From contig JARUPZ010000024.1 of assembly GCA_031213475.1 (NCBI GenBank), positions 6,196,324-6,260,323 on the forward strand: 64,000 nucleotides of DNA, read 5' to 3'. Both the position numbers and the translations under genes were made by a program. The notes under the pieces were generated by a model that saw only the letters and a list, made by a program, of their open reading frames with translations, did not search any database and was not told the origin of the DNA. Every line of letters starts with the position of its first letter. The first letter of the stretch is position 1. The stretch comes from Nereocystis luetkeana (Eukaryota > Sar > Phaeophyceae > Laminariales > Laminariaceae). Below are positions 56,001 to 64,000 of the stretch, piece by piece.

Positions 56001-57135
56001 TTCCACCGGCCAGAGAGATGCGCACGCACGCGAAAACCCCTGGGAAGATTGATGATCCGTGGTGGCCTAGTCGGTGTCAACGAACAACAATGAAACCAAC
56101 CGCAGGTGTTCGATTTAGCTCCTTACGTATCACGTTGCTAGCACGGAGGGGGCACAGCCATCACAGCCCACGGCAGAAGACCCAACAACCATGGCATCCC
56201 CCGTATTCGTTAGCGCGTCCCAGTTTTGACCAGAAATATGAAAAGGTGCATCCTTTGGCGCCCTCCTTTTCAGGAGGCGTGCTGCGGCCAACGGGGACAC
56301 CCATATTGTTTAAAGGCTCCTTTCTCACCTAACGAGCTTAGGCGCCCCGAGATAGCGACCGAACCAATGGTTGATAAGTTTGCTGTTACCAACCATTGCA
56401 CCCGTCAAGCGCCGGGCGGCAGGGGCAGGATCGTGTCGCCCCTCCCTCCGTGCCGTACGATTCCTTGCATTCAGTCAACCATTGATACTCGGGACACCAA
56501 CCGTTCTACCCTCTCCCAAAGGACGCAGTTCTGTGCACGGAATGGAAGCCCCTGTCTGTGCACAGGCCGAGTCTACGGTAGAGAGGGGTGCACCAACAAT
56601 TTTCGTTCGGAGGCTTTCTTTCTCGCTTGAGAAGGATCTCTCTATATACCTTACCTCACCCGAAAAGCTGTACATTTTTTACTCTGTACGAAACTGTGCA
56701 ACCGATCCCCGTATAAAGCCTACTGTGGGCTTACTACGAACCATACTGAAAACTCACACACACACCTACTGCGTTTCCGACGAGGTTTTGGGGGTATATT
56801 ATTCGGTTTTGGGCAACGCCGTTAGGGAGAAATCAAAACGGTCACGCAAAGACTTCTACCCCTGCCTCGTACAGCACGCGTCCGATTTTTCCTCTGGCCT
56901 TTTCGCGGAATTGCCTGTAGGTGAGGTTTCGCGCACCCGAATATTCTGCGGCAGCGGCAACACACGCGCGCACGGATCTCTCAAAGTTTTTTTTTTTTTG
57001 TTGTTCGGGCTGGGAGGGGAGCGCATGGGTGGGCCTTCTTACCAGGAAGGGTGTTGCTTGGCCGCTTCCTTTCGAGCGCGTTTGATCTCTTCGAACTGCA
57101 GGAGCGCGTCGCCGGCGATCGCCTCCGGTGTCATC
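52918..57135 (-). CDS. Minus-strand gene of unknown function (several exons)
   Basis: Exons that join in phase: 57135-57043 (MTPEAIAGDALLQFEEIKRA, RKEAAKQHPSW), 54913-54790 (KYASVDRAFGEPPLYCCTNS, FKKVLESHLEQAVVKITKSY, D) and 53004-52918 (AMGEGTLRLSNLKADVGAEL, WLMQSSLDE). The TG left at 57043 plus G of the next exon makes Trp. Acceptors and donors (GTAAGA, GTGAGC, GTAGGT) are all standard. The product appears mostly helical; I do not recognise the family. The same 57043 donor also joins in phase to a short terminal exon at 56914-56842, so either two products or two genes exist here. Further exons to the left of 52918 were not found. A (GA)n array lies upstream of 57135. Confidence 0.45.
53210..53400. 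repeat. ~24-bp minisatellite
   Basis: Units of GAAATATAAGGACCACTATG and similar; borders a truncated family A element ending at 53476. Confidence 0.85.
53556..53997 (+). repeat. Family C, full length with poly-G head and poly-A tail
   Basis: G13 at 53556-53569, full body, and a run of A at 53978-53996 after TTGGCCGACCGCC. About 440 bp. No protein coding; no clear internal B box. Confidence 0.85.
54085..54290 (+). repeat. Family C copy with internal deletion
   Basis: Head GTGTACTCGATAGGACATAA and body present, but a short segment around the GCTTGCACCAAGCGCGAAGC stretch is missing. Confidence 0.75.
54368..54660. repeat. ~16-bp minisatellite
   Basis: About 18 units of GCAATCCCATTATTT with variants; 130 bp to the left of the exon at 54790. 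Confidence 0.85.
54790..54913 (-). CDS. Exon: KYASVDRAFGEPPLYCCTNS...
   Basis: Acceptor TTTCGCAG, donor GTGAGC, 41 codons with a one-base remnant. Codon third positions are mostly G or C, unlike the AT-rich repeat to the left (54368-54660). No family recognised. Confidence 0.6.
55540..55860 (-). repeat. Family E copy with ATGATCTGA and GATA microsatellites
   Basis: Contains (ATGATCTGA)5 at about 55612-55655, TTGGGTTGGATCTGTACTGC and a (GATA)n run at 55799-55835. A short fragment of the family is also at 55018-55075. Confidence 0.7.
56842..56914 (-). CDS. Terminal exon: QFREKARGKIGRVLYEAGVE...
   Basis: After a CTACAG acceptor the frame reads QFREKARGKIGRVLYEAGVE, VFA and TGA. The first G completes Trp from the exon at 57043. 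The joined reading would be a protein of at least 54 residues. A longer in-frame version with acceptor CCGCAG at about 56952 has the wrong phase. Confidence 0.5.
57043..57135 (-). CDS. Exon: MTPEAIAGDALLQFEEIKRA
   Basis: Preceded by TGTCGCAG and followed by GTAAGA on the minus strand. One base of remnant, then 30 codons and two bases. The ATG right after the acceptor could be the true start if the upstream exon is non-coding. Strongly helical, with Lys/Arg/Glu. Confidence 0.55.
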
Positions 57136-57171
57136 CTGCGACAGAGGACCAGAAGGGAGCACGGTAAACCA

Positions 57172-57256
57172 AGAGAGAGAGAGTGAGAGAGAGAGAGAGA
57201 GAGACGGAGAGAGAGAGAGAGAGAGACGGAGAGAGAGAGAGAGTGAGAGAGAGACG

Positions 57257-57322
<66 letters not shown>
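57172..57322. repeat. (GA)n microsatellite
   Basis: About 150 bp with ACGGA interruptions, upstream of the minus-strand exon at 57135. Confidence 0.95.
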
Positions 57323-57327
<5 letters not shown>

Positions 57328-57699
57328 CAACACTCCTAGAATGACCCGAAACAAAAAGGAAGAAAATTGGAGCGCTGTTATTTCTGTACGAATCAAGAAA
57401 ATTACTTTTTTTTTTTTGTTTTTTTCAACTTCGTTCCACTCACCCCCTGTCCTAGCTCTCGAAACATATATGTGTGGGTTACTCTTTTGTTGATGTTGTG
57501 GTACCCTCCAGGGAGGACGGAACATTGTGTTTTGTGTGTTCGTACGTATGGAACCCGCGTAGGGTACGTATGCGGACAGCAGTTAAAGTGAATACAAGTC
57601 AAGCAAGAAAGTAGGTTGTACAAAGGAGTTCAGTTGCGTTTGCATACGTACAGTAGGTTTCTTTTTCTTATTTTGGTTCCCCTTTGGTTTTCGTTAGTT

Positions 57700-57770
57700 T
57701 GTTTGTTTGTTTGTTTGTTTGTTTGTTTGTTTGTTTGTTTGTTTGTTTGTTTGTCTGTTTGTTTGTATTT
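57700..57770. repeat. (GTTT)n microsatellite
   Basis: GTTTGTTT run of about 70 bp. Confidence 0.95.
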
Positions 57771-57834
57771 TTCGGGAAATGAGGGTGGCAAACGCGATAA
57801 CGAAACAAAAAAAGATGCTCGCTCAATAAAGGCT

Positions 57835-58050
57835 TAACCACTGAGCCGCTTGCTCAGTCAGCGATGGCTCAGCAGCTCGGTGGTTCAACCTCCACACGAC
57901 ATAACTATCACGGGGGACCATAGGCAATAGGACCAAATACTGCTAGTAAAAATGGGTAAATATATAGTTTGTTATGTATACCATAGGTCCCATTTACTAT
58001 GGTCTCCCGTCATAAAAGAATGCCTTTGGGCTCGATACGTCTTCCCCACA
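57835..58050 (+). repeat. tRNA-like repeat split by a family A MITE
   Basis: Left half GCTCAGCAGCTCGGTGGTTC; right half CCTTTGGGCTCGATACGTC; the MITE at 57905-58016 sits between. Confidence 0.65.
57905..58016. mobile_element. Family A MITE nested in a tRNA-like repeat
   Basis: Ends CTATCACGGGGGACCATAGG and ACTATGGTCTCCCGTCATA. Its flanks match the two halves of the tRNA-like element that is uninterrupted at 49461-49560. Confidence 0.8.
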
Positions 58051-58469
58051 ACGAACAAATAATAGTTAATACCTGGTACGTATTTGCCTGCTCGGGGACT
58101 TGAGTGTGTTTGGGGGGAGGGGGAATCGAACGATACGAGGAAAAACGATTTACGGCAACGAACAATCTGTTGTGCGTGATTGAGCGAGATGAAAGAAATC
58201 GGTGTCCGAGTTACGACGGTTGAAAACGAGGACTCGTACGGGTACCGGCGCGCAGCATGATCCCACCCGTCGGGAAAACGGGCGCTCACGATGCTCGTAG
58301 ACGGTTGATGACACCAAAGTAACCAACCATTGCGTCGTCGCTAGTTCGGGGTCCCCAAAGGGTCTATACCGCGCTGGGGACTGACGACAGGGACAAGCGA
58401 ACAACAAAAAGAGAAAACCACACCACGCTCTCGAGAAAGGCCAAAACCAAAAACCGACCAAAGTGGGAC

Positions 58470-58765
58470 GGTGTGAAGGTGTTACCTACTGAGCTATAGG
58501 GGTAAAAGATCGATCGATTACCCAGCCCGAGGCATTCCTTAGAACACTCTCCCCCCCTCCGAACGGCGGGGTCTTTGGGGCGTCGGAAACGTATACATTC
58601 GTACGCTGACCTACCCGATTCGTTTCATTACCTGGGGATCCAGGGAGATGTGTCTTTTAAGGTGTGCACGCGCAAGCGTTTCTGTAAAAGAAACGTTCGA
58701 AGTGAGGTTCGAACCCGTGACCTGGACGACGTCAAATGTGAAGGTGCTACCTCCTGAGCCCGGCT
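58470..58765 (-). repeat. Two minus-strand tRNA-like sequences
   Basis: TATAGCTCAGTAGGTAACAC at about 58480-58500 and GGCTCAGGAGGTAGCACC with GGGTTCGAACCTC at 58692-58763. Both share ACCTTCACA after the D arm. No closed acceptor stem is present. Confidence 0.5.
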
Positions 58766-58974
58766 TTTTACATGGCGAGAAGCCTTCGGCTCTTGTATTT
58801 CCCTCGTCGACTCGCGCCGACGTCTTGCTTCGAAGGAGGAGACTGCTTTTTTGGGGTAGACCCGATGCTTCTTTCAAAACTCAAGGAGTTTCCACACGAC
58901 TCACGCGCGGGGGGTGTGTGCGTGGCGTCACTTGTGCAGCGCACTCACTCACCCACCCACTCACCCACTCACCC

Positions 58975-59042
58975 GCTCACTCACTCACTCACTCACTCAC
59001 TCACTCATTCACTCACTCACTCACTCACTCACTCACTCACTG
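58975..59042. repeat. (ACTC)n microsatellite
   Basis: About 16 ACTC units. Confidence 0.95.
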
Positions 59043-59264
59043 ACACCATAGTAAGCCTTAAAAGTAGAAGACGGTCGGTAGCTACTGTACTGTACACACG
59101 ATCGTGTGTGTGCGTGTGCGTGTTTATTTTTGTTGTTCTGTCGCTCGCTGTGGCTTGGTCTTGGATGGGGTTTGATGCCACACACAAACGCAGGAACCGA
59201 GAAGAAGGTGCTGGTCGCAGGCAGCGATGCTCTTGCGTGTGAAGCCATGGTACCAAATTATCAG

Positions 59265-59492
59265 GGGCTTTTCACGGATCGCGACCCGACCCTCGGGTCG
59301 GGTCGGGTCGGGTCTCGTCGGGTCGGCTTGGGTTGGCTCAGGTCCTTCGTTTTCGACCAGTGAAGCATAGCGATATGGGGGGGCAGGGAGTATTTGAACT
59401 TTGACGGGCCCGGTCGGATCACTCATATCCGACCCGACCCGACCCGATCTGACCCGACCCGACTCGACCCGACCCGACCCGTGAACTGACCT
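59265..59492. repeat. Family D: opposed TCGGG arrays
   Basis: GGGTCGGGTCGGGTCGGGTC at 59296 and CGACCCGACCCGACCCG from 59430, with a ~90-bp spacer containing TTTGAACTTTGACGGG. Confidence 0.8.
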
Positions 59493-59701
59493 AGAAACAA
59501 GCGAAACATATTGGGTGGTGTCGCCTACTGCAGCTCCGAAGCGATGTTAGGATGGTCGTTATCTCGAGCCGCTGTTACGTACTTCGAAGTATGTATCTGG
59601 CACCGTTACAATGCTGTCCCGCGAGTCGTTCCTATCCCTTACCCCTCGTACCCTGTTCTGTTTTCGCTGCGCGTACACGGGCTTGTCGTTCCTTTTCTCA
59701 C

Positions 59702-59940
59702 CGCTCTCGGTCTGGATCGAGGAGAGGGGAGTCGTTCCAGGGCCGGGGGTGGGGGAACGGCTCCTTGACGAAAAGCCGGGCTCGACGAGCGAGGTCTCTC
59801 TGCTGGACATCGCGGGCGCGTTTGACGTCTCCCCGGAAAGCTCGACGCTGGAAAGGGCAGACGATGCGAGGGCAGCGAAGACCGTTTGCGGTAGTTGGCA
59901 AGAACCGTCGTACGGTGCCAGCTCTGACACGAGGCAATAG
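59702..59940. CDS. Probable exon, strand undecided
   Basis: Both strands are open and GC-rich here. On plus, after TTCCAG at 59741, the frame runs GERLLDEKPGSTSEVSLLDI, AGAFDVSPESSTLERADDAR and on to TAG near 59938, as a terminal exon. On minus, between TGTCAG and a GTGAGA donor at 59701, it reads ELAPYDGSCQLPQTVFAALA and a Ser/Pro-rich tail. I cannot choose; the plus reading has the more ordinary amino acid balance. A family C element starts immediately after it. Confidence 0.3.
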
Positions 59941-59956
59941 CAACAAGTTTTCACAC

Positions 59957-60236
59957 TACTTCGGGGGGGTGTACTCGATAGGAGAGATGCACTCGATCTC
60001 ATGCATGGCCGTAGTCGTATAACCATAGACCCTCGCACCCCTACAATGTGGGGACGGAGCATGTCGGGTTTTCAACGACCAGGCAGACATTGCTTGCACC
60101 AAGCGCGAAGCACCGTGAGGTGTCTGGCGAGTCGCATGGAGGGCGAGCTGCATCTTACTAAGAACCGCTTGTGAGGCGGACTTGCATATATATGACAGCT
60201 TCAGTGAGTTAATTTAATTTCCGGTGTAGCCACTGT
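59957..60236 (+). repeat. Family C copy cut by a family A MITE
   Basis: Short G tract at 59963-59969, complete body to AATTTAATTTCCGGTGTAGC, then a family A element begins at 60237, exactly where other copies continue. Confidence 0.8.
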
Positions 60237-60342
60237 ACGGGGGGCCATATTGAACAGGACCTACGGTACACACAAAAACATATCTAATTCGTTATATTTA
60301 CTACCAATATTTGGTCCTACTTATTATGGTTCTCCGTATGAT
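60237..60342. mobile_element. Family A MITE inserted in a family C copy
   Basis: Ends GTACGGGGGGCCATATTG and ATTATGGTTCTCCGTAT. Confidence 0.75.
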
Positions 60343-60429
60343 CACGCTGTGATGCTTTACACACTACGAGGAGTTGCGTATTAGGAGGGAGTGTGGTGTC
60401 GAAAGTTTCTACACCTCGTCGGACCGATA

Positions 60430-60620
60430 GGTCACTATCTGCGGTAGATCATCTAGGTCATCTAGATTCTAATCTGCAGGAACATATGACATGCCGTGCA
60501 GGATCTGTGTACTGTAGTGCAGATCCAACACAGGAAATATGTGCTACCTGGTATATATTCACAGATCCTGCAGACGATACGTCCATCGCCGCGGTATTCC
60601 TTGGGGAGAGGGTAAGATAT
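60430..60620 (+). repeat. Family E copy
   Basis: GCGGTAGATCATCTAGGTCA, GCAGGATCTGTGTACTGTAG and CAGATCCAACACAGG. Confidence 0.7.
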
Positions 60621-61023
60621 ACGGTTCGCATTTTCGAAGACCTGGCGAGCGCGTAAGAAGCCTATACGCATATAAAAAAAACGCGACGCGTACGAAAATA
60701 GCACGGTGTGGTCGCCCAACACCCCCTTCATAAAACTATAGACGCCGTGGACCTAGTTGGATCCATTGCCAATGGTGTCAACTCAAGAACAACCAGCTTC
60801 TACGTACATACCGGTACGTCTTTTTTACATTTATTACAAATACGTCAGCTGTGAGTTCGACGGGTTGAGTGGTTGATACTCAACTTTGTAAGCTGCGTGA
60901 TACACCGGGCGCGCTAGTTCGTAAAGTACGAGTATATTCCGTTCACGGATTATGAGGTGTTTGTGCATTAAAACATCGTTCGAAATTGATCCACAATGCG
61001 CTAACTACTCTCTCTCTCACGCT

Positions 61024-62410
61024 TCATTTCGCATTTGCCTGCATCTTAGCGTCCGATATTTCTCTCAGTACATCGTCCAGGGTCGTCCCGCAACCCCCCC
61101 CCCGGTCAATGGCGGATGCGAGCTTGTTCATATCCCTGTCCACATGTTGCAGCACGGTCGGTCCGACAAGCACACGCGAAAAGAGAGGAACGACGCACGC
61201 ACGCACACATACAATACATGAGTCTGATCGGAAAATCTAAGGTGACAATCGAAACTGTACCTTACGTTTTCGATCAGACTGGCAGCCCCACGAACAAGAA
61301 GCAGAACCTACGGGTAACAAACACATAGACGTTCGATTTTGGGGGGAGGCTAACATACATGCAGTAAGTAGTGACGTAGTCGGATTAAGAAATCGCGCTA
61401 AGCGGCGAGCGCCGCACTTAAATGCGTTTCAAATATATTTCAAGGGCGGTGCCGCGTTTTGGTTGGTGCTTTGTTTGTTTTGTTTTCCGTCCGTTTTTTT
61501 CGTGCGTACGAGTATGAAGAATATTTTCTCGCTTCTTTTCCATCTCCTTCCTACGGTATTACGGGGGACCATAGTTAATAGGACCAAATATTGTTAGTAA
61601 AAATGGTCAAATATATAGGTTTTTATGTACACCACAGGTCCTATTAACTATGGTCCCCCGTAATAGTAGTCGTGACTCAGATCAGGGGCCACGGACTAGG
61701 GGGCTCTTCTCCCCCCTCCTCGTCGCCGGCTCGTGCCCCGCTTTTTTTATTCGTGATAAGACTCCAGCCATCTCTTCCCTCGTCCATTCGAGTTTTTTTT
61801 TTCAAGGCGCTTCGAACGGCGTGCTCAGGTTACTGTGCGTACAGGTACCTAGGCGTTTCTTGTTGGCGATCCCATGCTGTACGAGCGTGTATGATATTTC
61901 AACTATTAATACAAAAATCGTTGATCTTTGCTTCCCTGTACTGTCTGTATATTAATAGCATTAATATTAATAGTAGTCGACAAACTCGTTGTTTTGGAAG
62001 ATATCATGCGCATGTGTATGATGGAATGCGCGCAAATATCTCGACATGTCTTTTGCGGCAGCGAGCGAACTCGGCGGCGACGTTTGCAGTACGACTACGA
62101 GTATAAACGTATACACGAGGATATACGAGCAGGATTTTATCTTGAGCATGTACGTCCTTGAACTACCAGCACACACAGCTCGTCTTATCGATTATCGTAC
62201 TACTGTACTCGTAGTACGAGTATAATTCGTACGGGTAGAGCTCTTGGGCTAGATCACGCGATCGGGCGTTGTTTCTCCGCAATCAGTTCCAGACGAAAGG
62301 TCCCACCTGACTCGCTGAAGCATCTTCTTGTGGTTTAACCTCGTGACGACGTCATCCTGAACAACCGTAGTGGTCTCGCCGCCCCGCCCCTTCCTTTCGT
62401 CTACGAACAT
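61024..62410 (-). CDS. Two-exon gene for a 71-residue protein, unknown function
   Basis: Exon 62410-62307 starts with ATG: MFVDERKGRGGETTTVVQDD, VVTRLNHKKMLQRV, ending in AG before GTGGGA. Exon 61135-61024 begins after GTGGACAG; its G completes Arg and it reads DMNKLASAIDRGGGCGTTLD, DVLREISDAKMQANAK and TGA. The joined protein is charged, helical on both sides of a Gly-rich loop and lacks membrane segments or a signal peptide. The Gly loop is encoded by a G10 run, so an indel there is possible. Small coiled-coil subunits of larger complexes look like this, but I cannot name one. Confidence 0.5.
61557..61667. mobile_element. Family A MITE, well preserved
   Basis: Termini TATTACGGGGGACCATAGTT and AACTATGGTCCCCCGTAATA. 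It lies inside the intron of the 71-residue minus-strand gene. Confidence 0.85.
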
Positions 62411-63281
62411 GGAGAAGAAGTTGCTGCCTGTCGTTCAAGTTTGAAGCAATTTTACCTGCATTAGACAATAGAGCACTCTGCTCTCTCTTCGGTATCATAC
62501 CGCAGACTCGATGCCCACGGTTACTATTCATAGAAGCCTCTCTTTGTTGTAGAGAGGCGCCCGGCGTTCTTTACGCTCCGCTTCCGAAATGTGGTGAGGT
62601 TTGATCACAGGGCACGGCAGTAGGATGCCGGTAAAAGCACGCAACAGCGTGCACAGGTCAGAGCAAGGAAAGAGGAGATGGACTAGCTAAAATAATCTTG
62701 GAATAAGACTTGGCAAGATAAAGACCGCTATTTTAAAGTATGACGTGCACGCAGTACTGTACGTATTACACCTGCCGCACTGGACTCACGACCCACGACC
62801 GTCCTGTGAAGTACAAGGGACCAGGTATAGCAGTTACTGCTGTAGCAGTAGCAGTAGCAGTCAGTAGCGGCAGCAGTGTATCTCTTTATTGCCGGCCACT
62901 GCGCTTGATCACGAACAGCAAGAACACAGTGGTGTAGGGCGGGGCGCACGCAGTTGGACAACCGGCTCCCGCTACGTGCCACGGCTGTACAACTGCTGCA
63001 CCCCGCGTACACAATCGTTCTGCAGTACCACGTACGTATAATATACCGGTACTATCGGTAAGCTAGTGGTATGAGTTTTCTCGGTTCTCTATTCGCGGTA
63101 TTTATTGAAACTAAAAAAACGACGGTTTCACAAGCATTAACGCCTTTCTCAACTGTGGAACCCCAAACCCCCATGCGGATCAGCAAATCTCAAATGTTCT
63201 CCACATCCAAGCTTCACCACTCAGCCACAGCAGAATCTCAACACGACCGAAGAGCAGCATCGTCCACTGCTGGTGGCGAAG

Positions 63282-63356
63282 ATGGAGACTGAGGGGCCGT
63301 TTGTTAAAGTTCCCATAGAATGCGTCAGCCAGCTCTTCCGCAAGACACGAAAAACG
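63282..63356 (+). CDS. First exon resembling MAEA/Fyv10 (GID/CTLH complex) N-terminus
   Basis: ATG at 63282 in a good context (GCGAAGATGG) reads METEGPFVKVPIECVSQLFR, KTRKT and continues VRET if the weak GTGCGA donor is not used. The spacing 'P.VKVP.E.....FR...K...RE' matches the N-terminal segment of MAEA/Fyv10 proteins (compare TLKVPYE.LN..FR..QK...RE). These are RING-like subunits of the GID/CTLH ubiquitin ligase. Only this short segment supports the call; later exons must lie beyond the window or in the repeat-rich 63450-64000 stretch. Confidence 0.35.
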
Positions 63357-63449
63357 GTGCGAGAAACATATCGAAAAGCCATTTACATATTCATAGATCA
63401 CCAAGCAGTCGGCTGTTGTTGATGTTGATTCAACATTTGGGTTTGTCAC

Positions 63450-64000
63450 CCTCCTCTCCGTGCAGTGTGATGTTTGCTCTAGGCCTGAAGGCATCGAAGG
63501 AGGTTGAACGCCGGGCTCGTCCTCATGGAGAAACGATCACAGACAGCGCCATGAGCTGCTGCTCGAGAAGTGCGTAGAGGGTTTGCTCAGCAGTCCAAGC
63601 ACGGAGACGTGCGCGAAGCCTCTACTGATTGATCTCTCTCCCAGAAAAACTTGCCCGCAGACATACGCACATACGCACAGACATACACACAGACAGCAGA
63701 CAGACAACCGATAACAGCAGACAGCAAACAGCAGCAGCAGCAGCAGCAGCAGCTGCACCAGGAGGAGACAGCAAAAATCAGCAGGAGACAGGCAGCAGAT
63801 ACAGTAGCAGCAGACAGCGGGCAGCAGCATTTGTTTGTGCGATATTCGACCTCAACTTTTGCTCACGAGTACTGCTGTACGTACTGCGTTCTTAGGGCCT
63901 TTTCGAGATCCATGATCCATGCTCCGTACTACTGCTGTACTACTATTTGGGCTACTGCTCCTGCTGCTCTACACGTGCAGAGCTTCAGCAGCAGATATCA
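63450..64000. other. Right edge: CAG-rich DNA, possible further exons
   Basis: A plus-strand candidate after GATCACAG (about 63540) reads RQRHELLLEKCVEGLLSSPS. CAG/CAGA repeats follow (63660-63830). I cannot join it in phase to the exon at 63282. Confidence 0.25.

Noticed and set aside
58690..58765. Functional tRNA on the minus strand
   Set aside because: T and D arms are recognisable, but the acceptor and anticodon stems do not pair.
59200..59255. Plus-strand exon TEKKVLVAGSDALACEAM
   Set aside because: Acceptor ACGCAG and GTACCA are possible, but no neighbours in phase were found and a family D repeat follows at once.
61218..61328. Plus-strand frame MSLIGKSKVTIETVPYVFDQ
   Set aside because: It lies antisense in the intron of the minus-strand 71-residue gene, and ends quickly; the minus-strand 42-base alternative exon there breaks the frame.

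Overview
The window is eukaryotic nuclear DNA. Coding sequence is cut into short exons (20 to 309 bases) with GT..AG introns, one GC..AG intron, introns up to about 5 kb, GC-rich third codon positions, and very abundant microsatellites and small transposable elements. A 100-base run of N (21401-21500) is a scaffold gap. The gene style (long repeat-filled introns, a mitochondrial-type PCD gene, bacterial-like CAP domain, tandem CH domains) best suits a photosynthetic stramenopile, most likely a brown alga of the large-genome (kelp-like) type. That organism call is inference with modest confidence; nothing here names the species.

Layout. (1) 1817-32482, plus strand: one gene of about 30.7 kb with at least 20 recognisable exons. 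It encodes a start, two calponin-homology (CH) domains of the actin-binding pair type, a long unrecognised middle region, an Ala/Pro/Gly-rich linker, and a C-terminal CAP (SCP/PR-1) domain ending at a TGA. Reading frame is kept across nearly all proposed junctions; two links (around the N gap and between 22861 and 27474) are not resolved. (2) 32483-39295: no gene seen; minisatellites and dispersed elements. (3) 39296-46184, plus strand: a complete three-exon pterin-4a-carbinolamine dehydratase gene (164 residues) with a likely mitochondrial presequence. (4) 46185-52900: repeats, no gene supported. (5) 52918-57135, minus strand: several exons of one or two unrecognised genes. (6) 61024-62410, minus strand: a two-exon gene for a 71-residue protein. 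(7) 63282 to the right edge, plus strand: a first exon resembling the N-terminus of MAEA/Fyv10-type GID/CTLH subunits.

Most of the window is repeats. I define by eye: family A, a ~105-bp foldback MITE with CTATTACGGGGGACCATAG termini (over 20 copies); family B, a ~90-bp foldback element with GACTGCAGTCCCGTTTTGGGG-like arms (about 12 copies); family C, a SINE-like element of about 420-440 bp with a poly-G head and A-rich tail; family D, TCGGG arrays followed by the inverse CCCGA array; family E, a GATCT-rich dispersed repeat; family F, a ~240-bp inverted-repeat element; and tRNA-like fragments. Nested insertions give their relative ages. A 9-bp palindromic motif, TACCWGGTA, recurs at least 18 times outside any of these families.

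The large gene would link actin-binding CH domains to a CAP domain, which is normally secreted; this domain pairing is the most unusual coding feature. The PCD gene serves tetrahydrobiopterin recycling and is independent of it.
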